Shown here piece by piece: positions 8,339 to 17,957 of a DNA stretch of 64,000 nucleotides; the first letter of the stretch is position 1, and each line of letters starts with the position of its first letter. The notes beneath the pieces were generated by a model. It had not been told where the DNA came from, searched no databases, and saw only the letters and a program-made list of their open reading frames with translations. The translations under genes and the position numbers were made by a program. Origin of the DNA: Prevotella sp. UBA2754 (GTDB taxonomy: Bacteria; Bacteroidota; Bacteroidia; Bacteroidales; Bacteroidaceae); contig DEJG01000019.1 of NCBI GenBank assembly GCA_002353295.1, positions 96,433-160,432 of the forward strand, given 5' to 3'.

Positions 8339-9563
8339 GTTTTCCCTGTTCTCCGAGGTAGGAATCCTTGAATCCCAGGAAGTAGAGCACACCATCCAGT
8401 CCGATGGTATTGATGCTCTGTTCGGCATTCGCCACCACACGGGGCTTTGCATGGAAGGCAATACCCAGTCCGGCTTCCGAAATCATCGGCAAGTCGTTAG
8501 CACCGTCGCCCACGGCAATGGTCTGTGCCAGATTCACCTTCTCCACCTGCGCAATCAGTTTCAGCAGTTCAGCTTTCCGGTGTCCGTCCACTATCTCGCC
8601 CACATAGCGACCTGTCAGTTTGCCGTCCTCGCCAATCTCCAGTTCGTTGGCATAGACGTAGTCGATACCGTACTTACGCTGCAGGTATTCACCGAAATAG
8701 GTGAATCCACCCGATAGGATGGCAATCTTATAGCCGCAAGTCTTCAGAATACTCATCAGTCGGTCCACACCCTCCGTAATGGGCAGGTGCTCGGCTATAT
8801 CCTGCATCACACTGACATCCAGTCCCTTCAGCAGCGCCACTCTCCGTGTAAAACTCTCCTTGAAGTCTATCTCGCCACGCATGGCGCTTTCCGTGATGGC
8901 ACGTACCTCTGCGCCCACACCGTTGCGCTCAGCCAGTTCGTCGATACACTCCGTCTGGATGAGCGTAGAGTCCATATCGAAACAGATCAGGCGTCGCATT
9001 CTGCGGAACATATCGTCGCGCTGGAACGAAAAGTCGATACCCATTTCTGCTGACAGCTTCAGCAGTTTCGACTGCATGTCCTGTCTGTTGACGGGTTCGC
9101 CACGCAGTGAGAACTGGATGCAGGCGCGTGTGTGCTTGTCGAGCTGTTTGATACTCTTACGCCCGGTAAGTCGCAGTATTGAGTCGATATTCAGTCCCTG
9201 GTCGGCAATGATACGGGTGGCAGCCGCTATCTGGCGCGCTTCCAACTGCCGTCCCATCACCATCAGGATGTATCGGTTCTTGCCCTGGTGTCCTACCCAG
9301 TTTTCATACTCGTCGTCGCTGATAGGCGAGAAACCGATGTTCACCCCCAGTTCGGTGGCTTTGAAGAGCAGTTCCTTCATAGCCAGTCCCGATTTCATAT
9401 CGTCGATACGAATCAAAATACCCAGCGACAGGGTAGAGTGGATGTCTGCCTGGCCAATATCCAGAATCTGGGCATCATATTGGGCAAGAATCGCCATCAC
9501 CGATGCTGTCAGTCCCGGACGGTCCTGTCCTGTAATACGTACTAATATCTGTTCTTCTTTCAT
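8334..9563 (-). CDS. serB: Phosphoserine phosphatase with tandem ACT region
   Basis: SerB hydrolyses O-phosphoserine to serine, the last step of serine synthesis. The 409-residue protein has two N-terminal ACT-like regulatory modules (about residues 5-180, beginning VRITGQDRPGLTASVMAI), typical of amino-acid feedback control. These are followed by a HAD phosphatase domain with motif I FDMDSTLIQTECIDELA, motif II LSGGFTYF, and motif III VGDGANDLPMISEAGLGIAF. The ACT-ACT-HAD layout is known in mycobacterial SerB2 and several Bacteroidota. Its ATG overlaps the stop codon of the upstream peptidase gene by 4 bp (ATGA), so translation is coupled. It precedes purD, which uses glycine, a serine-derived metabolite; this makes co-expression sensible but does not prove it. 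Confidence 0.93.
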   Translation of the reverse strand: MKEEQILVRITGQDRPGLTASVMAILAQYDAQILDIGQADIHSTLSLGILIRIDDMKSGLAMKELLFKATELGVNIGFSPISDDEYENWVGHQGKNRYILMVMGRQLEARQIAAATRIIADQGLNIDSILRLTGRKSIKQLDKHTRACIQFSLRGEPVNRQDMQSKLLKLSAEMGIDFSFQRDDMFRRMRRLICFDMDSTLIQTECIDELAERNGVGAEVRAITESAMRGEIDFKESFTRRVALLKGLDVSVMQDIAEHLPITEGVDRLMSILKTCGYKIAILSGGFTYFGEYLQRKYGIDYVYANELEIGEDGKLTGRYVGEIVDGHRKAELLKLIAQVEKVNLAQTIAVGDGANDLPMISEAGLGIAFHAKPRVVANAEQSINTIGLDGVLYFLGFKDSYLGEQGKL

Positions 9564-11719
9564 TTCAAATAGTCTTCAAAGTATTGGGTGATACGTTCAT
9601 GTAGATGAACGCTGGCGTGCCCTCGCATATTATGGAGTTCGCCAGGGTACACAAAGAAGTCGGGCTGTGTGCCAGCCTCGATACAGGCTTTCAGGAATGC
9701 CAGACAGTTCTGCAGCACTACGGTATCGTCGTTATAGCCCGAAATAATCTGGAGTTTGCCTTTCAGGTTCTTAGCCTTCGACAGTAACGATGTCTTCTCG
9801 TAGCCTTCAGGGTTAGCCTGCGGGGTGTCCATATAGCGTTCGCCATACATCACCTCATACAATCTCCAGTCAATGACGGGGCCGCCGGCTACTCCCACTT
9901 TAAACACATCGGGATAGTTGGTTATCAGCGAGATGGTCATGAAACCGCCGAACGACCACCCGTGGACACCGATTCTGTCGGTGTCAATGTAGGGTAGGGT
10001 ACGCAGATAGTCCACACCCTTCATCTGGTCTTGCATTTCTATTTGTCCCAGTTGGCGGAAGGTAGCCTGCTCGAAGTCACGTCCCCTGTTCTCCGAACCG
10101 CGATTGTCGAGTACAAAGATGATGTAGCCCTTTTGTGCCATGTATGTTTCCCACGACCTGCTGTACCAATGCCACGATGCCTCTATGTTGTGGGCATGTG
10201 GTCCGCCATAGACATAGACGACGGTTGGATATTTCTTGGCAGGATTGAAGTCGTGCGGCTTTACCATGCGGTAGTAAAGGTCGGTTACCCCATCAGCAGC
10301 TTTGATACTTCCACATTCGAAAATGGGTTGCTGGTAACCGTTCCATGGGTCGCTGGCGGTTAAGAGGCGAGTTCTGGCAACAGAATTGCCAGACGCTGTG
10401 GAGAGTAGGTCAATACAGCGAGGGGTGGTGGGGTTGCTCCAGTTATCGACGAGGTAAGCACCCGTCTCCGAGAGCGAACCACTATGCACACCGTCCGTAT
10501 TCACCAGTTCCTGCATCTTGCCGTCTTTGACGCTGACTGCATATAGCCAGCGGTGTAAGGGGTGATATTTGTTGGCGGCTATGATGATGCTCTTTTGTTT
10601 CGTGTTGAAACCCAGTACTTCCTGTACTACCCACGGACCGCTGGTCAACTGCTTGATTAGTTTCCCGTCCTTGCTGTAAAGATACAGGTGGTTATAGCCG
10701 TCGCGCTGACTCTGCAGAATGAATTTCTCCTTGTCCCATGGCAGGAACTGGATGGGGTGCAACGGTTCTACGTATTTGTCGTGAGTCTCTCGATCCAGTT
10801 CCGACAAGCGGTTACCCGTTGTTGCATCATAGCTTACCAATCGGCAGTCGTTCTGGTCGCGATTGAGCTCAAACATGTAGATGGTCTTGCTGTCAGGACC
10901 CCATGCGATGTTGGTGAGGTAGGGGACGGAGGTGGCGATGGAGTCGCCGCTTACGGAACCTTTTGGGGTGTCGAGATAGGTTATTTGGCCCGTGCTGAGG
11001 TCATATACGCCTACGGTCACGTGATGCGTGTTTTCGCCTGCCATCGGGTATTTCTCGGGTTTGTAAGCAGCAATACGCGTGTCGATATCCACCTGCGGAT
11101 AGTCTGTCACCTTACTTTGGTCCATGCGGTAGAAAGCCAGTTTCTGACCATCGGGGCTCCAGTAGGTACCGGCCGTAATACCAAATTCGTATCTGTGTAC
11201 GGCTGAACCATACACCACACTGGGCGAGCCGTCGGTGGTCAGCTGGTGCTCCTTGTTATCGGCATCCCTCACGTACAGCTGGTTGTCTTTCACGTAGGCT
11301 ACAGCCCTCGATGCCTTGTTCCAGTCGCTTGCTGTCTCGCCTTCGCAAGTCTGTGTCCATACCGTTTTCTTGGTTTCCCAGTTGTATAGAATGCGTTGCT
11401 GACTGTTCTTTAGCAGTACCATTGGTTGGTCAGCATACGGATATTCAGCATAATAGGCTGTGTGCCATCCTTTGCCGATGTCTTTCAGTTGGAACATACG
11501 TTTTCTGTTTCCTTGAGCGTCCATCGTTCCACCCTGGTCGGCATCCAGATACATCAGCTGGTCGCCCCACCACGTGAACCATTGGTTCTCGGGTTGGAAG
11601 TGGCGGGCATTCGTCCCTCCGTAATTCAGGTCTTCCAGTGTAAAGAGCTTTTCCTGTGCCATCATTGGGAGAAAAAGAATCAAAAGGACAGAAACAAGGA
11701 AGGGTTTAATCTTCGTCAT
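9560..11719 (-). CDS. Dipeptidyl peptidase IV (S9 family)
   Basis: This is a secreted or periplasmic prolyl dipeptidyl aminopeptidase that frees Xaa-Pro dipeptides from peptides. I place the start at 11719, giving 719 residues with the signal peptide MTKIKPFLVSVLLILFLPMM and cleavage near AQEKL. The frame stays open upstream to 11920, but that stretch is the other frame of the methyltransferase tail. An N-terminal beta-propeller of WD-like repeats is followed by an alpha/beta-hydrolase domain. The triad is visible: Ser about 589 in GWSFGGF, Asp about 664 in SGYNDD, His about 696 in GELHNMRG. These positions agree closely with the characterised Porphyromonas gingivalis DPP IV (about 723 residues). 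The gene overlaps the methyltransferase by 14 bp and serB by 4 bp. It likely serves peptide nutrition. Confidence 0.92.
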   Translation of the reverse strand: MTKIKPFLVSVLLILFLPMMAQEKLFTLEDLNYGGTNARHFQPENQWFTWWGDQLMYLDADQGGTMDAQGNRKRMFQLKDIGKGWHTAYYAEYPYADQPMVLLKNSQQRILYNWETKKTVWTQTCEGETASDWNKASRAVAYVKDNQLYVRDADNKEHQLTTDGSPSVVYGSAVHRYEFGITAGTYWSPDGQKLAFYRMDQSKVTDYPQVDIDTRIAAYKPEKYPMAGENTHHVTVGVYDLSTGQITYLDTPKGSVSGDSIATSVPYLTNIAWGPDSKTIYMFELNRDQNDCRLVSYDATTGNRLSELDRETHDKYVEPLHPIQFLPWDKEKFILQSQRDGYNHLYLYSKDGKLIKQLTSGPWVVQEVLGFNTKQKSIIIAANKYHPLHRWLYAVSVKDGKMQELVNTDGVHSGSLSETGAYLVDNWSNPTTPRCIDLLSTASGNSVARTRLLTASDPWNGYQQPIFECGSIKAADGVTDLYYRMVKPHDFNPAKKYPTVVYVYGGPHAHNIEASWHWYSRSWETYMAQKGYIIFVLDNRGSENRGRDFEQATFRQLGQIEMQDQMKGVDYLRTLPYIDTDRIGVHGWSFGGFMTISLITNYPDVFKVGVAGGPVIDWRLYEVMYGERYMDTPQANPEGYEKTSLLSKAKNLKGKLQIISGYNDDTVVLQNCLAFLKACIEAGTQPDFFVYPGELHNMRGHASVHLHERITQYFEDYLK

Positions 11720-13139
11720 TGTCGAATCTCCTTTTCTTGAATGGTTTCTTGAAATCCCTCGGTTTTCTGGAATCCCTGGAATCTCTGGATTCTCTGGGCT
11801 CTCTGGTGTCCCTGGGTTTTCTGGGCTCTTTGTTCTTTTTCTCCAGCGAGCGGAATTTGAAGTTGCGGATGTCAGCTCCCTCGTTTTCTTCCTGTTCCTC
11901 GAGTCGCTTCTTAAACTCACGATTCTGTTTGAAACGGCGTTTTTCTGCCATCTGGCGCTTCTCCTCTTCGGTTTTCACCGTTCCCCCATCTTCGCGGAAG
12001 ACACGCATTTTACCATCAAACATTTGGTATTTGCGGAATTCACACTCTAGGCTTCCGTTAAACAATGGAATCTTGATAGAAGGCTTCAGGCCAATCTGCT
12101 CGAAACACTCTTCGCGGTAGCTCAGTATCCATGCGTCGTTACCCGTAAACTGGTGCTTCAGCCGTTCACCGATCATCTTATAAGTGCCTAGCAGGTCAGG
12201 TGTTGAGATGCGTTCTCCATAAGGAGGATTTGTTACCATCAGTGCCTTCTCCTTCGGTTGTGTGAATGTCTTGAAGTCGCGCTCCTCCACAGTGATGTCG
12301 TTGGTCAGTCCAGCCGCACGTACATTGAGACGAGCCGTGTTTACTGCTTTCACATCGATGTCGTATCCATAGATATGATGTTGGAAATCCCGTTCTTTCG
12401 AGTCGTCATTGTAAATTGCGTCAAACAGTTCGCTATCAAAATCTTTCCATTTCTCAAAGGCAAACTCCTTACGGAACAGTCCGGGTGCCATATTGCGGGC
12501 TATCAGAGCTGCCTCTATGAGTAGCGTTCCACTGCCACACATCGGATCGATGAAATCGGTTTCACCATTCCATCCCGTCATCAGAATCATGCCTGCTGCC
12601 AGCACCTCGTTGAGCGGAGCCTCTACCGATTCCTGTCTGTAGCCGCGTCTGTGCAGCGATTCACCGCTGGAGTCCAGTGAGAGCGTGCATTTATCCTCTG
12701 CGATATGGATGTTCAGACGGATGTCGGGATTCGTTACTGAGATGTTAGGGCGTTTGCCCGTTTTCTCTCTGAACTGGTCGACGATGGCATCCTTCACCTT
12801 GTAGGCCACAAATTTGGAATGGCGGAATTCTTCAGAGAATACTACCGAGTCGACGGCAAAGGTGGTCTCGAGGTCCAGGTACTGAGTCCAGTCAATACCT
12901 TTTACTCCCTCATAGACGTCATCAGCCGAGAGTGCCTTGAAGTGCTTGATGGGTTTTAAAATACGAATGGCTGTATGCAACTGGAAGTTAGCACGGTACA
13001 TCATTTCCTTATCACCGGTGAAGGAAACCATGCGGCGTCCTATTTCAATATTCTTAGCGCCCAATTGCGTCAATTCTTTCGCCAAGACAGGTTCTAGGCC
13101 CATGAAGGTCTTAGCGATGAGTTCATAATCTTGTGTCAT
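11706..13139 (-). CDS. rlmL: THUMP-domain rRNA (guanine-N2) methyltransferase, RlmL/YcbY-like
   Basis: This protein probably methylates the N2 position of a guanine in 23S rRNA, like the N-terminal half of E. coli RlmL. The first 160 residues form a ferredoxin-like plus THUMP RNA-binding region. The Rossmann methyltransferase part has FIDPMCGSGTLLIEAA and the catalytic NPPYGER motif. Homologues end near residue 385. Here a long basic tail continues to residue 477 and closes with about eight Xaa-Xaa-Arg tripeptides (PR, TR, SR endings), encoded by a 9-bp tandem repeat at 11762-11832. The tail probably binds RNA or is disordered. It is the first gene of the long minus-strand run. A promoter lies at 13163-13194. 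Confidence 0.88.
   Translation of the reverse strand: MTQDYELIAKTFMGLEPVLAKELTQLGAKNIEIGRRMVSFTGDKEMMYRANFQLHTAIRILKPIKHFKALSADDVYEGVKGIDWTQYLDLETTFAVDSVVFSEEFRHSKFVAYKVKDAIVDQFREKTGKRPNISVTNPDIRLNIHIAEDKCTLSLDSSGESLHRRGYRQESVEAPLNEVLAAGMILMTGWNGETDFIDPMCGSGTLLIEAALIARNMAPGLFRKEFAFEKWKDFDSELFDAIYNDDSKERDFQHHIYGYDIDVKAVNTARLNVRAAGLTNDITVEERDFKTFTQPKEKALMVTNPPYGERISTPDLLGTYKMIGERLKHQFTGNDAWILSYREECFEQIGLKPSIKIPLFNGSLECEFRKYQMFDGKMRVFREDGGTVKTEEEKRQMAEKRRFKQNREFKKRLEEQEENEGADIRNFKFRSLEKKNKEPRKPRDTREPRESRDSRDSRKPRDFKKPFKKRRFDNDED
11762..11832 (-). repeat. 9-bp tandem repeat encoding the methyltransferase tail
   Basis: About eight 9-bp units ending in CTGG (plus-strand reading, for example AATCCCTGG, AATCTCTGG, ATTCTCTGG, GCTCTCTGG) lie in tandem. 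Each encodes one tripeptide of the form Asp/Glu/Lys-Ser/Pro/Thr-Arg. Unit gain or loss would preserve the reading frame. Confidence 0.85.
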
Positions 13140-13162
13140 GATGTATTTCTATAAATATGGTG

Positions 13163-13194
13163 CAAAGATACGATTAAGTGAGCAAAAAACCAAA
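13163..13194 (-). promoter_or_regulatory. Promoter of the rlmL-dpp-serB-purD operon
   Basis: On the minus strand, TTTG (13194-13191) and TATCTTTG (13170-13163) are separated by 20 bp, a full Bacteroidota promoter match, 23 bp before the methyltransferase start. It is divergent from the kinase promoter at 13245-13252. Confidence 0.8.
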
Positions 13195-13244
13195 TAAAGA
13201 ATCAAATAAATCGGTTTTTTTTTCATTATTCTGAATCTTTTGTG

Positions 13245-13252
13245 TAATTTTG
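13245..13252 (+). promoter_or_regulatory. Promoter -7 element for the histidine kinase at 13273
   Basis: TAATTTTG matches TAnnTTTG, with a near-match TTTC 20 bp upstream (13221-13224). It lies 20 bp before the ATG at 13273. It also argues against the TTG codon at 13240 as a start, since that codon lies upstream of the element. Confidence 0.65.
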
Positions 13253-13272
13253 CCACCAAACAGACAAGCAAA

Positions 13273-14529
13273 ATGATTTCATGGTCAAAATTACTCTTGG
13301 CTGATGTCAGTTTCTTGGAGAGAATTGATGTTTTGATATGGGTGGTGGCAATACCGGTTATTATTGCCTTTGTCATCATGCTATATCTTCAGGTGAAGCA
13401 GTTCTTTCAACTGAAGGACGAACTCGGCAAGTTGAAGCAGATCAAGCGTCATAACATTGAATATGATTTGGTGCTGAAGGCCATGCGTTTGGCTATCTGG
13501 CGCATAGATGTCAAGGAAGGTGTCCTGAATTACGAAAGTGATTTTCGTAAAACCGACTCTTTCAGCACGTCAAAAGGATATGCTGTAAACGATTCGTACG
13601 AATTGATTCATCCAGACAACAGGGAGACTGTCAGGAAAGCCTTAACGGGATTGATGGAGGGCCAATATGAGGATTATCACCAGCAGTATCAAGCCCAGGC
13701 ATCACCCGATTCACCATTCTATTGGGAAGAGACCTTTGCCACCGTCGAAAAGCGTGATGTCGACGGTAAGCCCCTTACCATCGTAGGTACAAGTAGTCGT
13801 ATTGACGAACGGAAGGAGATAGAACAGGCACTTATCGAAGCTCGTAACCATGCAGAAGAGAGCGACCGCTTGAAGACGGCCTTCTTGCAGAATATTACGC
13901 ATGAAGTACGCACTCCGCTGAATGCCATTGTCGGTTTCAGTGACATCCTGCCTATGGCTCAGAGCGAAGAAGAGCGCAATGAACTCATCAGACTTATCAA
14001 GCAGAATAATTCCCATCTGCTCCGTCTCTTTGATGATATGATGAATATGTCGAAGTTGGAAGCTGGTACAGCAGGCAACATTGTCAAGGTTGATTTCAAA
14101 ATAGCCCCTTTGTTGCGCGAACTGGTTGATAAATACGTTACGCTCTGCATGGAAAAGGGGCTTGAAGTCTTTGTTGATAAGTCGGTCGCCGATGATGTCC
14201 TTTACACCGACCGTGACCGTCTTCGCGAGATATTGAACCAGTATATGAATAATGCGGTCAAATTTACTGCAACAGGCAGTATTAGTATCGGCTATGATAA
14301 AGGTCCTACAGCCATTCGCGTCTGGGTGAAAGACACAGGTAAGGGCATCCCTTACGATAAGTGTAATGAACACCTGTTTGAACGTTTTGTGAAAGTCGAC
14401 GACTATGTGGCTGGTACGGGTTTGGGATTGAGTATTTGCAGGAGTCTGGCTGATTCGCTTGGTGGGAAGGTCGGGGTAGATTCCATTTTCGGAAAAGGTT
14501 CCACGTTTTGGGTAGAGATTCCGCTTTGA
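13273..14529 (+). CDS. Membrane PAS histidine kinase
   Basis: This is a sensor histidine kinase of 418 residues from the ATG at 13273, chosen over an in-frame TTG at 13240 that lies within the promoter. An N-terminal membrane helix (WVVAIPVIIAFVIMLYLQV, about residues 20-40) is followed by a coiled linker and a PAS-type region (about 55-185, with the PAC-like DGKPLTIVGTSSRIDERK). The dimerisation/phosphoacceptor domain has ITHEVRTPL, His about 210. The ATPase domain has N-box NQYMNNAVKFT, G1 VKDTGKGIP, F-box and G2 GTGLGLSIC. All kinase motifs look intact. No response regulator is adjacent; the nearest is the LuxR-type regulator at 22638. Its signal is unknown. It is followed after 10 bp by the DUF5686 gene. 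Confidence 0.9.
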   Translation: MISWSKLLLADVSFLERIDVLIWVVAIPVIIAFVIMLYLQVKQFFQLKDELGKLKQIKRHNIEYDLVLKAMRLAIWRIDVKEGVLNYESDFRKTDSFSTSKGYAVNDSYELIHPDNRETVRKALTGLMEGQYEDYHQQYQAQASPDSPFYWEETFATVEKRDVDGKPLTIVGTSSRIDERKEIEQALIEARNHAEESDRLKTAFLQNITHEVRTPLNAIVGFSDILPMAQSEEERNELIRLIKQNNSHLLRLFDDMMNMSKLEAGTAGNIVKVDFKIAPLLRELVDKYVTLCMEKGLEVFVDKSVADDVLYTDRDRLREILNQYMNNAVKFTATGSISIGYDKGPTAIRVWVKDTGKGIPYDKCNEHLFERFVKVDDYVAGTGLGLSICRSLADSLGGKVGVDSIFGKGSTFWVEIPL

Positions 14530-14539
14530 GATAACGTCC

Positions 14540-17080
14540 ATGAAGAAATTACTGAGACTTTCCGCCCTTATGTTCTTTTGGATGATGTGTCTGTCTGTGC
14601 AGGCGCAATTGTTGTCAGGTGTGATTACCGACCGTGAAACAAAGACGCCCGTCGCATCCGTGACAGTGTCGTACAAGGGACATGGTGTTGCCGTAGCATC
14701 CAGTCTCAATGGCCGTTATGTCATCCAAAAACGACCTGGGTGGGCACTTACCTTCAGTGCGGTGGGTTATGTGTCTCAGACGGTGTGGATTGACGACCGT
14801 ACCGATCCTGTGGTCGATATCGCGTTGCAACCCGATGTCCGACAGTTGCGTAATGTGACGGTGCGTTCCAAACGCCAGCGGTACAGCCGAAAGAACAACC
14901 CTGCCGTTGAACTCATGCGCAAGGTCATTGAACATAAGCGTCTCACGGATTTGTCTAACAAGGATTATTACCAGTTCACCAAGTATCAGAAACTCACGCT
15001 GGCAGGCAACGATATTACCCCTGAAAAGGTTCGGAACTCCATTTTCCGTAAGCATAAATGGATTCTCGACCAGATAGAGAACTGTCCGTATAACAACAAA
15101 CTCATTCTGCCTATTTCGGTGGATGAAACGGTGACCCGCCGTCTCTACCGCCGCCATCCGCACGATGAGAAGAACATCATCATGGGACAGAACTCCACTG
15201 GTGTGGGCGACTTGTTCCAGACGGGCGACATCATGAGCATCATGATGAGGGATGTTTTTACTGATGTGAATATCTACGATGACCAAGTGCGTCTGCTGCG
15301 ACGCCCTTTCACCTCACCGATAGGTCGAGGGGCTATCGGCTTCTATCGTTTTTATATTGAAGACACCCTGCAGATTGAACGTGACAGTTGCATCCACTTG
15401 CATTTTGTGCCTAACAACATGCAGGACTTCGGTTTCCGTGGTGATATCTACATTCTGAAAGACTCCAGTTATCAGGTGAAACGATGCGACTTGTCTATTC
15501 CCCGGCAGAGTGATGTCAACTTCGTCGAGAATCTGCGGGTAGTGCAGGAGTTTTCGCAGTTGCCAACGGGCGAGTGGGTGTTGACGGTCGATGATATGGT
15601 GGTTGAGATTTCCATCGTGAGTTTTCTGCAGAAAGCCATAGTGGTGCGTAACACCCGTCTGGGCGACTATTCCTTCGAACCCTTGGAGGCCTCCTTGTTC
15701 AAAGGTAAACGTGATGTCCGCGACCCACAAGCTCTGGAACATAGTGATCTCTTCTGGAATCAGTATCGCCAGGTGCAACTGACCAAGAGTGAAGAACAGA
15801 TGAAGGATTTCGTCAAGTCGTTCGAGAAAATGAAGGGCTTTAAATATGTCATGTTTGGACTGAAAGCACTGATTGAGAACTATGTCGAAACGGGTAATCC
15901 GTCGAAAGTAGATATCGGACCTATCAACAGCATGATTTCTGCCAACTATATCGACGGTCTGCGCACGCGAATCTCCGCGCAGACCACCGCCAACCTACAT
16001 CCTCAGTTATTTTTGAAGGGCTATGTGGCACGAGGCTGGAAATCGCATAAGAATTACTATCAGGGCGAACTCACCTATTCTTTTAATGCCAAGGAATACA
16101 CCCCCCGTGAGTTCCCCCAGCGCACCGTCAGTTTCTCTTCGACCTACGATGTGATGGCACCCTCCGATAAATTCCTCTCCACGGATAAGGATAATGTTTT
16201 CACAGCCCTCAAATGGAGCAAGGTCGATGCCATGATGTTCTACAACCGTCAGCAGCTGACCGCCGTGCGCGAGGAAGAGACGGGACTGAAAACCACCGTC
16301 AGTCTGAAGACCGAAGAAAACGAGCCTTGTGGCAATCTCCGTTTTAGTCCCCTCAACGCTCCCGAATCCAATGTCCGGCTTCGTACGACGGAATTGAAAG
16401 CCGAGGTGGAGTTCTGTCCTGGTGCGCTGTATATTAATACTAAACAGCGTCGCCGGCAGGTGAATCGTGAAGCACCGGTCATCCGTCTGGGACATTCCAT
16501 TGGTATGAAGGGCTTTCTGGGTGGTGATTACAACTATCATTACAGTGAGGCCAGCATCTCGCAGCGCGTCTGGTTGAACAGCTGGGGTAAGGTAGATATC
16601 TATGTCAAGGGAGGCGTGCAGTGGTCAAAGGTGCCTTTCCCCCTGTTGTGTATGCCCGAGGCTAATCTGTCGTATATCCTGCAGAAAAACATGTTCTCGC
16701 TCGTCAATAACATGGAGTTCCTCAACGATCGCTTCGTGTCAGCCATCGTCACCTGGGACCTGAATGGCAAACTCTTCAATCGCATCCCCTTGCTGAAGCG
16801 CCTGAAGTGGCGTGAATATGTGGGCGTCAAGATGCTGTGGGGCGCACTCTCCGACAAGAACAATCCCTTCCTCGCGCAGAATGCCGGTGACGGTACGCTG
16901 ATGGCTTTCCCCGAGCATTCGCATGTGATGAATCCACGTACGCCCTATGTCGAGGTGTCGGCAGGCATTCACAACATCTTTAAGATCCTGCATGTCGAAT
17001 ACGTGCGTCGCCTGAACTATAACGCTTATCCGTCAGCCCACAAGCGTGGCATTAGGTTCACCCTCCATTTCACCTTCTAA
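14540..17080 (+). CDS. DUF5686 / carboxypeptidase-like domain outer-membrane protein
   Basis: This 846-residue secreted protein has signal peptide MKKLLRLSALMFFWMMCL with cleavage after VQA. Residues about 23-105 form a carboxypeptidase-regulatory-like beta-sandwich (GVITDRETKTPVASVTV, then SLNGRYVI, VGYVSQTV), the N-terminal plug-like module shared with TonB-dependent proteins. The rest matches the Bacteroidota DUF5686 family, with many alternating beta strands and a final HKRGIRFTLHFTF strand ending in Phe, as expected for an outer-membrane beta-barrel. Function is unknown for the family. It is not a SusC transporter, as the length and the TonB-dependent signature do not fit. It lies between the kinase and the GIN-domain gene, all in one direction. 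Confidence 0.85.
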   Translation: MKKLLRLSALMFFWMMCLSVQAQLLSGVITDRETKTPVASVTVSYKGHGVAVASSLNGRYVIQKRPGWALTFSAVGYVSQTVWIDDRTDPVVDIALQPDVRQLRNVTVRSKRQRYSRKNNPAVELMRKVIEHKRLTDLSNKDYYQFTKYQKLTLAGNDITPEKVRNSIFRKHKWILDQIENCPYNNKLILPISVDETVTRRLYRRHPHDEKNIIMGQNSTGVGDLFQTGDIMSIMMRDVFTDVNIYDDQVRLLRRPFTSPIGRGAIGFYRFYIEDTLQIERDSCIHLHFVPNNMQDFGFRGDIYILKDSSYQVKRCDLSIPRQSDVNFVENLRVVQEFSQLPTGEWVLTVDDMVVEISIVSFLQKAIVVRNTRLGDYSFEPLEASLFKGKRDVRDPQALEHSDLFWNQYRQVQLTKSEEQMKDFVKSFEKMKGFKYVMFGLKALIENYVETGNPSKVDIGPINSMISANYIDGLRTRISAQTTANLHPQLFLKGYVARGWKSHKNYYQGELTYSFNAKEYTPREFPQRTVSFSSTYDVMAPSDKFLSTDKDNVFTALKWSKVDAMMFYNRQQLTAVREEETGLKTTVSLKTEENEPCGNLRFSPLNAPESNVRLRTTELKAEVEFCPGALYINTKQRRRQVNREAPVIRLGHSIGMKGFLGGDYNYHYSEASISQRVWLNSWGKVDIYVKGGVQWSKVPFPLLCMPEANLSYILQKNMFSLVNNMEFLNDRFVSAIVTWDLNGKLFNRIPLLKRLKWREYVGVKMLWGALSDKNNPFLAQNAGDGTLMAFPEHSHVMNPRTPYVEVSAGIHNIFKILHVEYVRRLNYNAYPSAHKRGIRFTLHFTF

Positions 17081-17153
17081 ACTTTTTTGTATCCTTTGCA
17101 ACTTTTCCTCACCTGCTTACGTCTAACAGGTAAATAGTTAAAATTGAAGGTTT

Positions 17154-17894
17154 ATGAAAAAGTTAAGTTTGTTTTTAGCACCACTGTTTGTCGTAGGTTT
17201 CGCAGCAAGCGTCTATGCTTTTGCTGACAAAGACAAGGTGGAAGTGAATCGTCAGGTATCGGGTTTCGAACGCATCCGTCTGCAGGGCTCGCCCGACATC
17301 AAGTACACCCAGGGTAAGACTTGGTCAGTCCGTGTCAAGGCTCCCAAAAAGCTCATCGATCGTGTGGTGACGCGTAATGATGGCAACACACTGGTGGTGA
17401 GCATGAAGAGTGGCAGCTTCTTTAGAAGCTTGAATGGCGACGATGTTACCGTCTATGTCACCTCCCCCGATCTCATTGGCGTAGAGGTACAGGGCTCGGG
17501 TGATTTCGAGAGCAAGAGTCGGGTGGATACCGATCATCTCGACCTTTCGGTACGAGGTTCGGGCGATATCAGTTTCCAGAACATCATCTGCGATCGCATC
17601 AAGACCTCCGTTGTCGGTTCTGGCGATATCGACATCAAGTATGTGGATGCCAAGCTGTCGGACATCGAACTCGTCGGTTCGGGCGATGTGAAAATCCGTC
17701 AGAGCAAGGTCAGCCAGACCAAGATAGAACTGAAAGGCTCCGGCGATGTCAAGGTGTACTGCGACAATTGTGGCACCATCGATTGCCGTCTCGTAGGTTC
17801 TGGCGATATCACCCTGTCGGGTTCCATCCGGAAGCTCAACCAGACATCCCGCGGCTCTGGTGACATCCATACAGACCAGTTGAAGATCCGGTAA
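17154..17894 (+). CDS. GIN-domain secreted protein (DUF2807)
   Basis: This 246-residue protein has signal peptide MKKLSLFLAPLFVVGFAA, then a head GIN (DUF2807) domain. From about residue 110 it contains seven copies of a GSGD motif spaced about 20 residues apart (QGSGDF, RGSGDI, VGSGDI, VGSGDV, KGSGDV, VGSGDI, RGSGDI). These mark turns of a right-handed beta-helix-like stack. The family is described as putative autotransporter adhesin-like, but no experimental role is known to me. The protein has no anchor beyond the signal peptide, so it is probably periplasmic or surface-exposed. It lies 73 bp after the DUF5686 gene. Confidence 0.88.
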   Translation: MKKLSLFLAPLFVVGFAASVYAFADKDKVEVNRQVSGFERIRLQGSPDIKYTQGKTWSVRVKAPKKLIDRVVTRNDGNTLVVSMKSGSFFRSLNGDDVTVYVTSPDLIGVEVQGSGDFESKSRVDTDHLDLSVRGSGDISFQNIICDRIKTSVVGSGDIDIKYVDAKLSDIELVGSGDVKIRQSKVSQTKIELKGSGDVKVYCDNCGTIDCRLVGSGDITLSGSIRKLNQTSRGSGDIHTDQLKIR

Positions 17895-17957
17895 ACAGGC
17901 CATTCCATTTCCTCTTTCCGATTGGCAGCATAAATATAGGGAAACCTCATAGCCCTT

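Noticed and set aside
11720..11920. N-terminal extension of the DPP IV frame rich in Pro-Glu-Asn repeats
   Set aside because: It is the out-of-frame reading of the 9-bp repeat in the methyltransferase tail. The signal peptide begins at the ATG at 11719.
13711..14709. Open frame of 332 codons on the minus strand over the kinase
   Set aside because: It is antisense to the conserved H-box and ATPase motifs of the kinase and looks like a chance frame.
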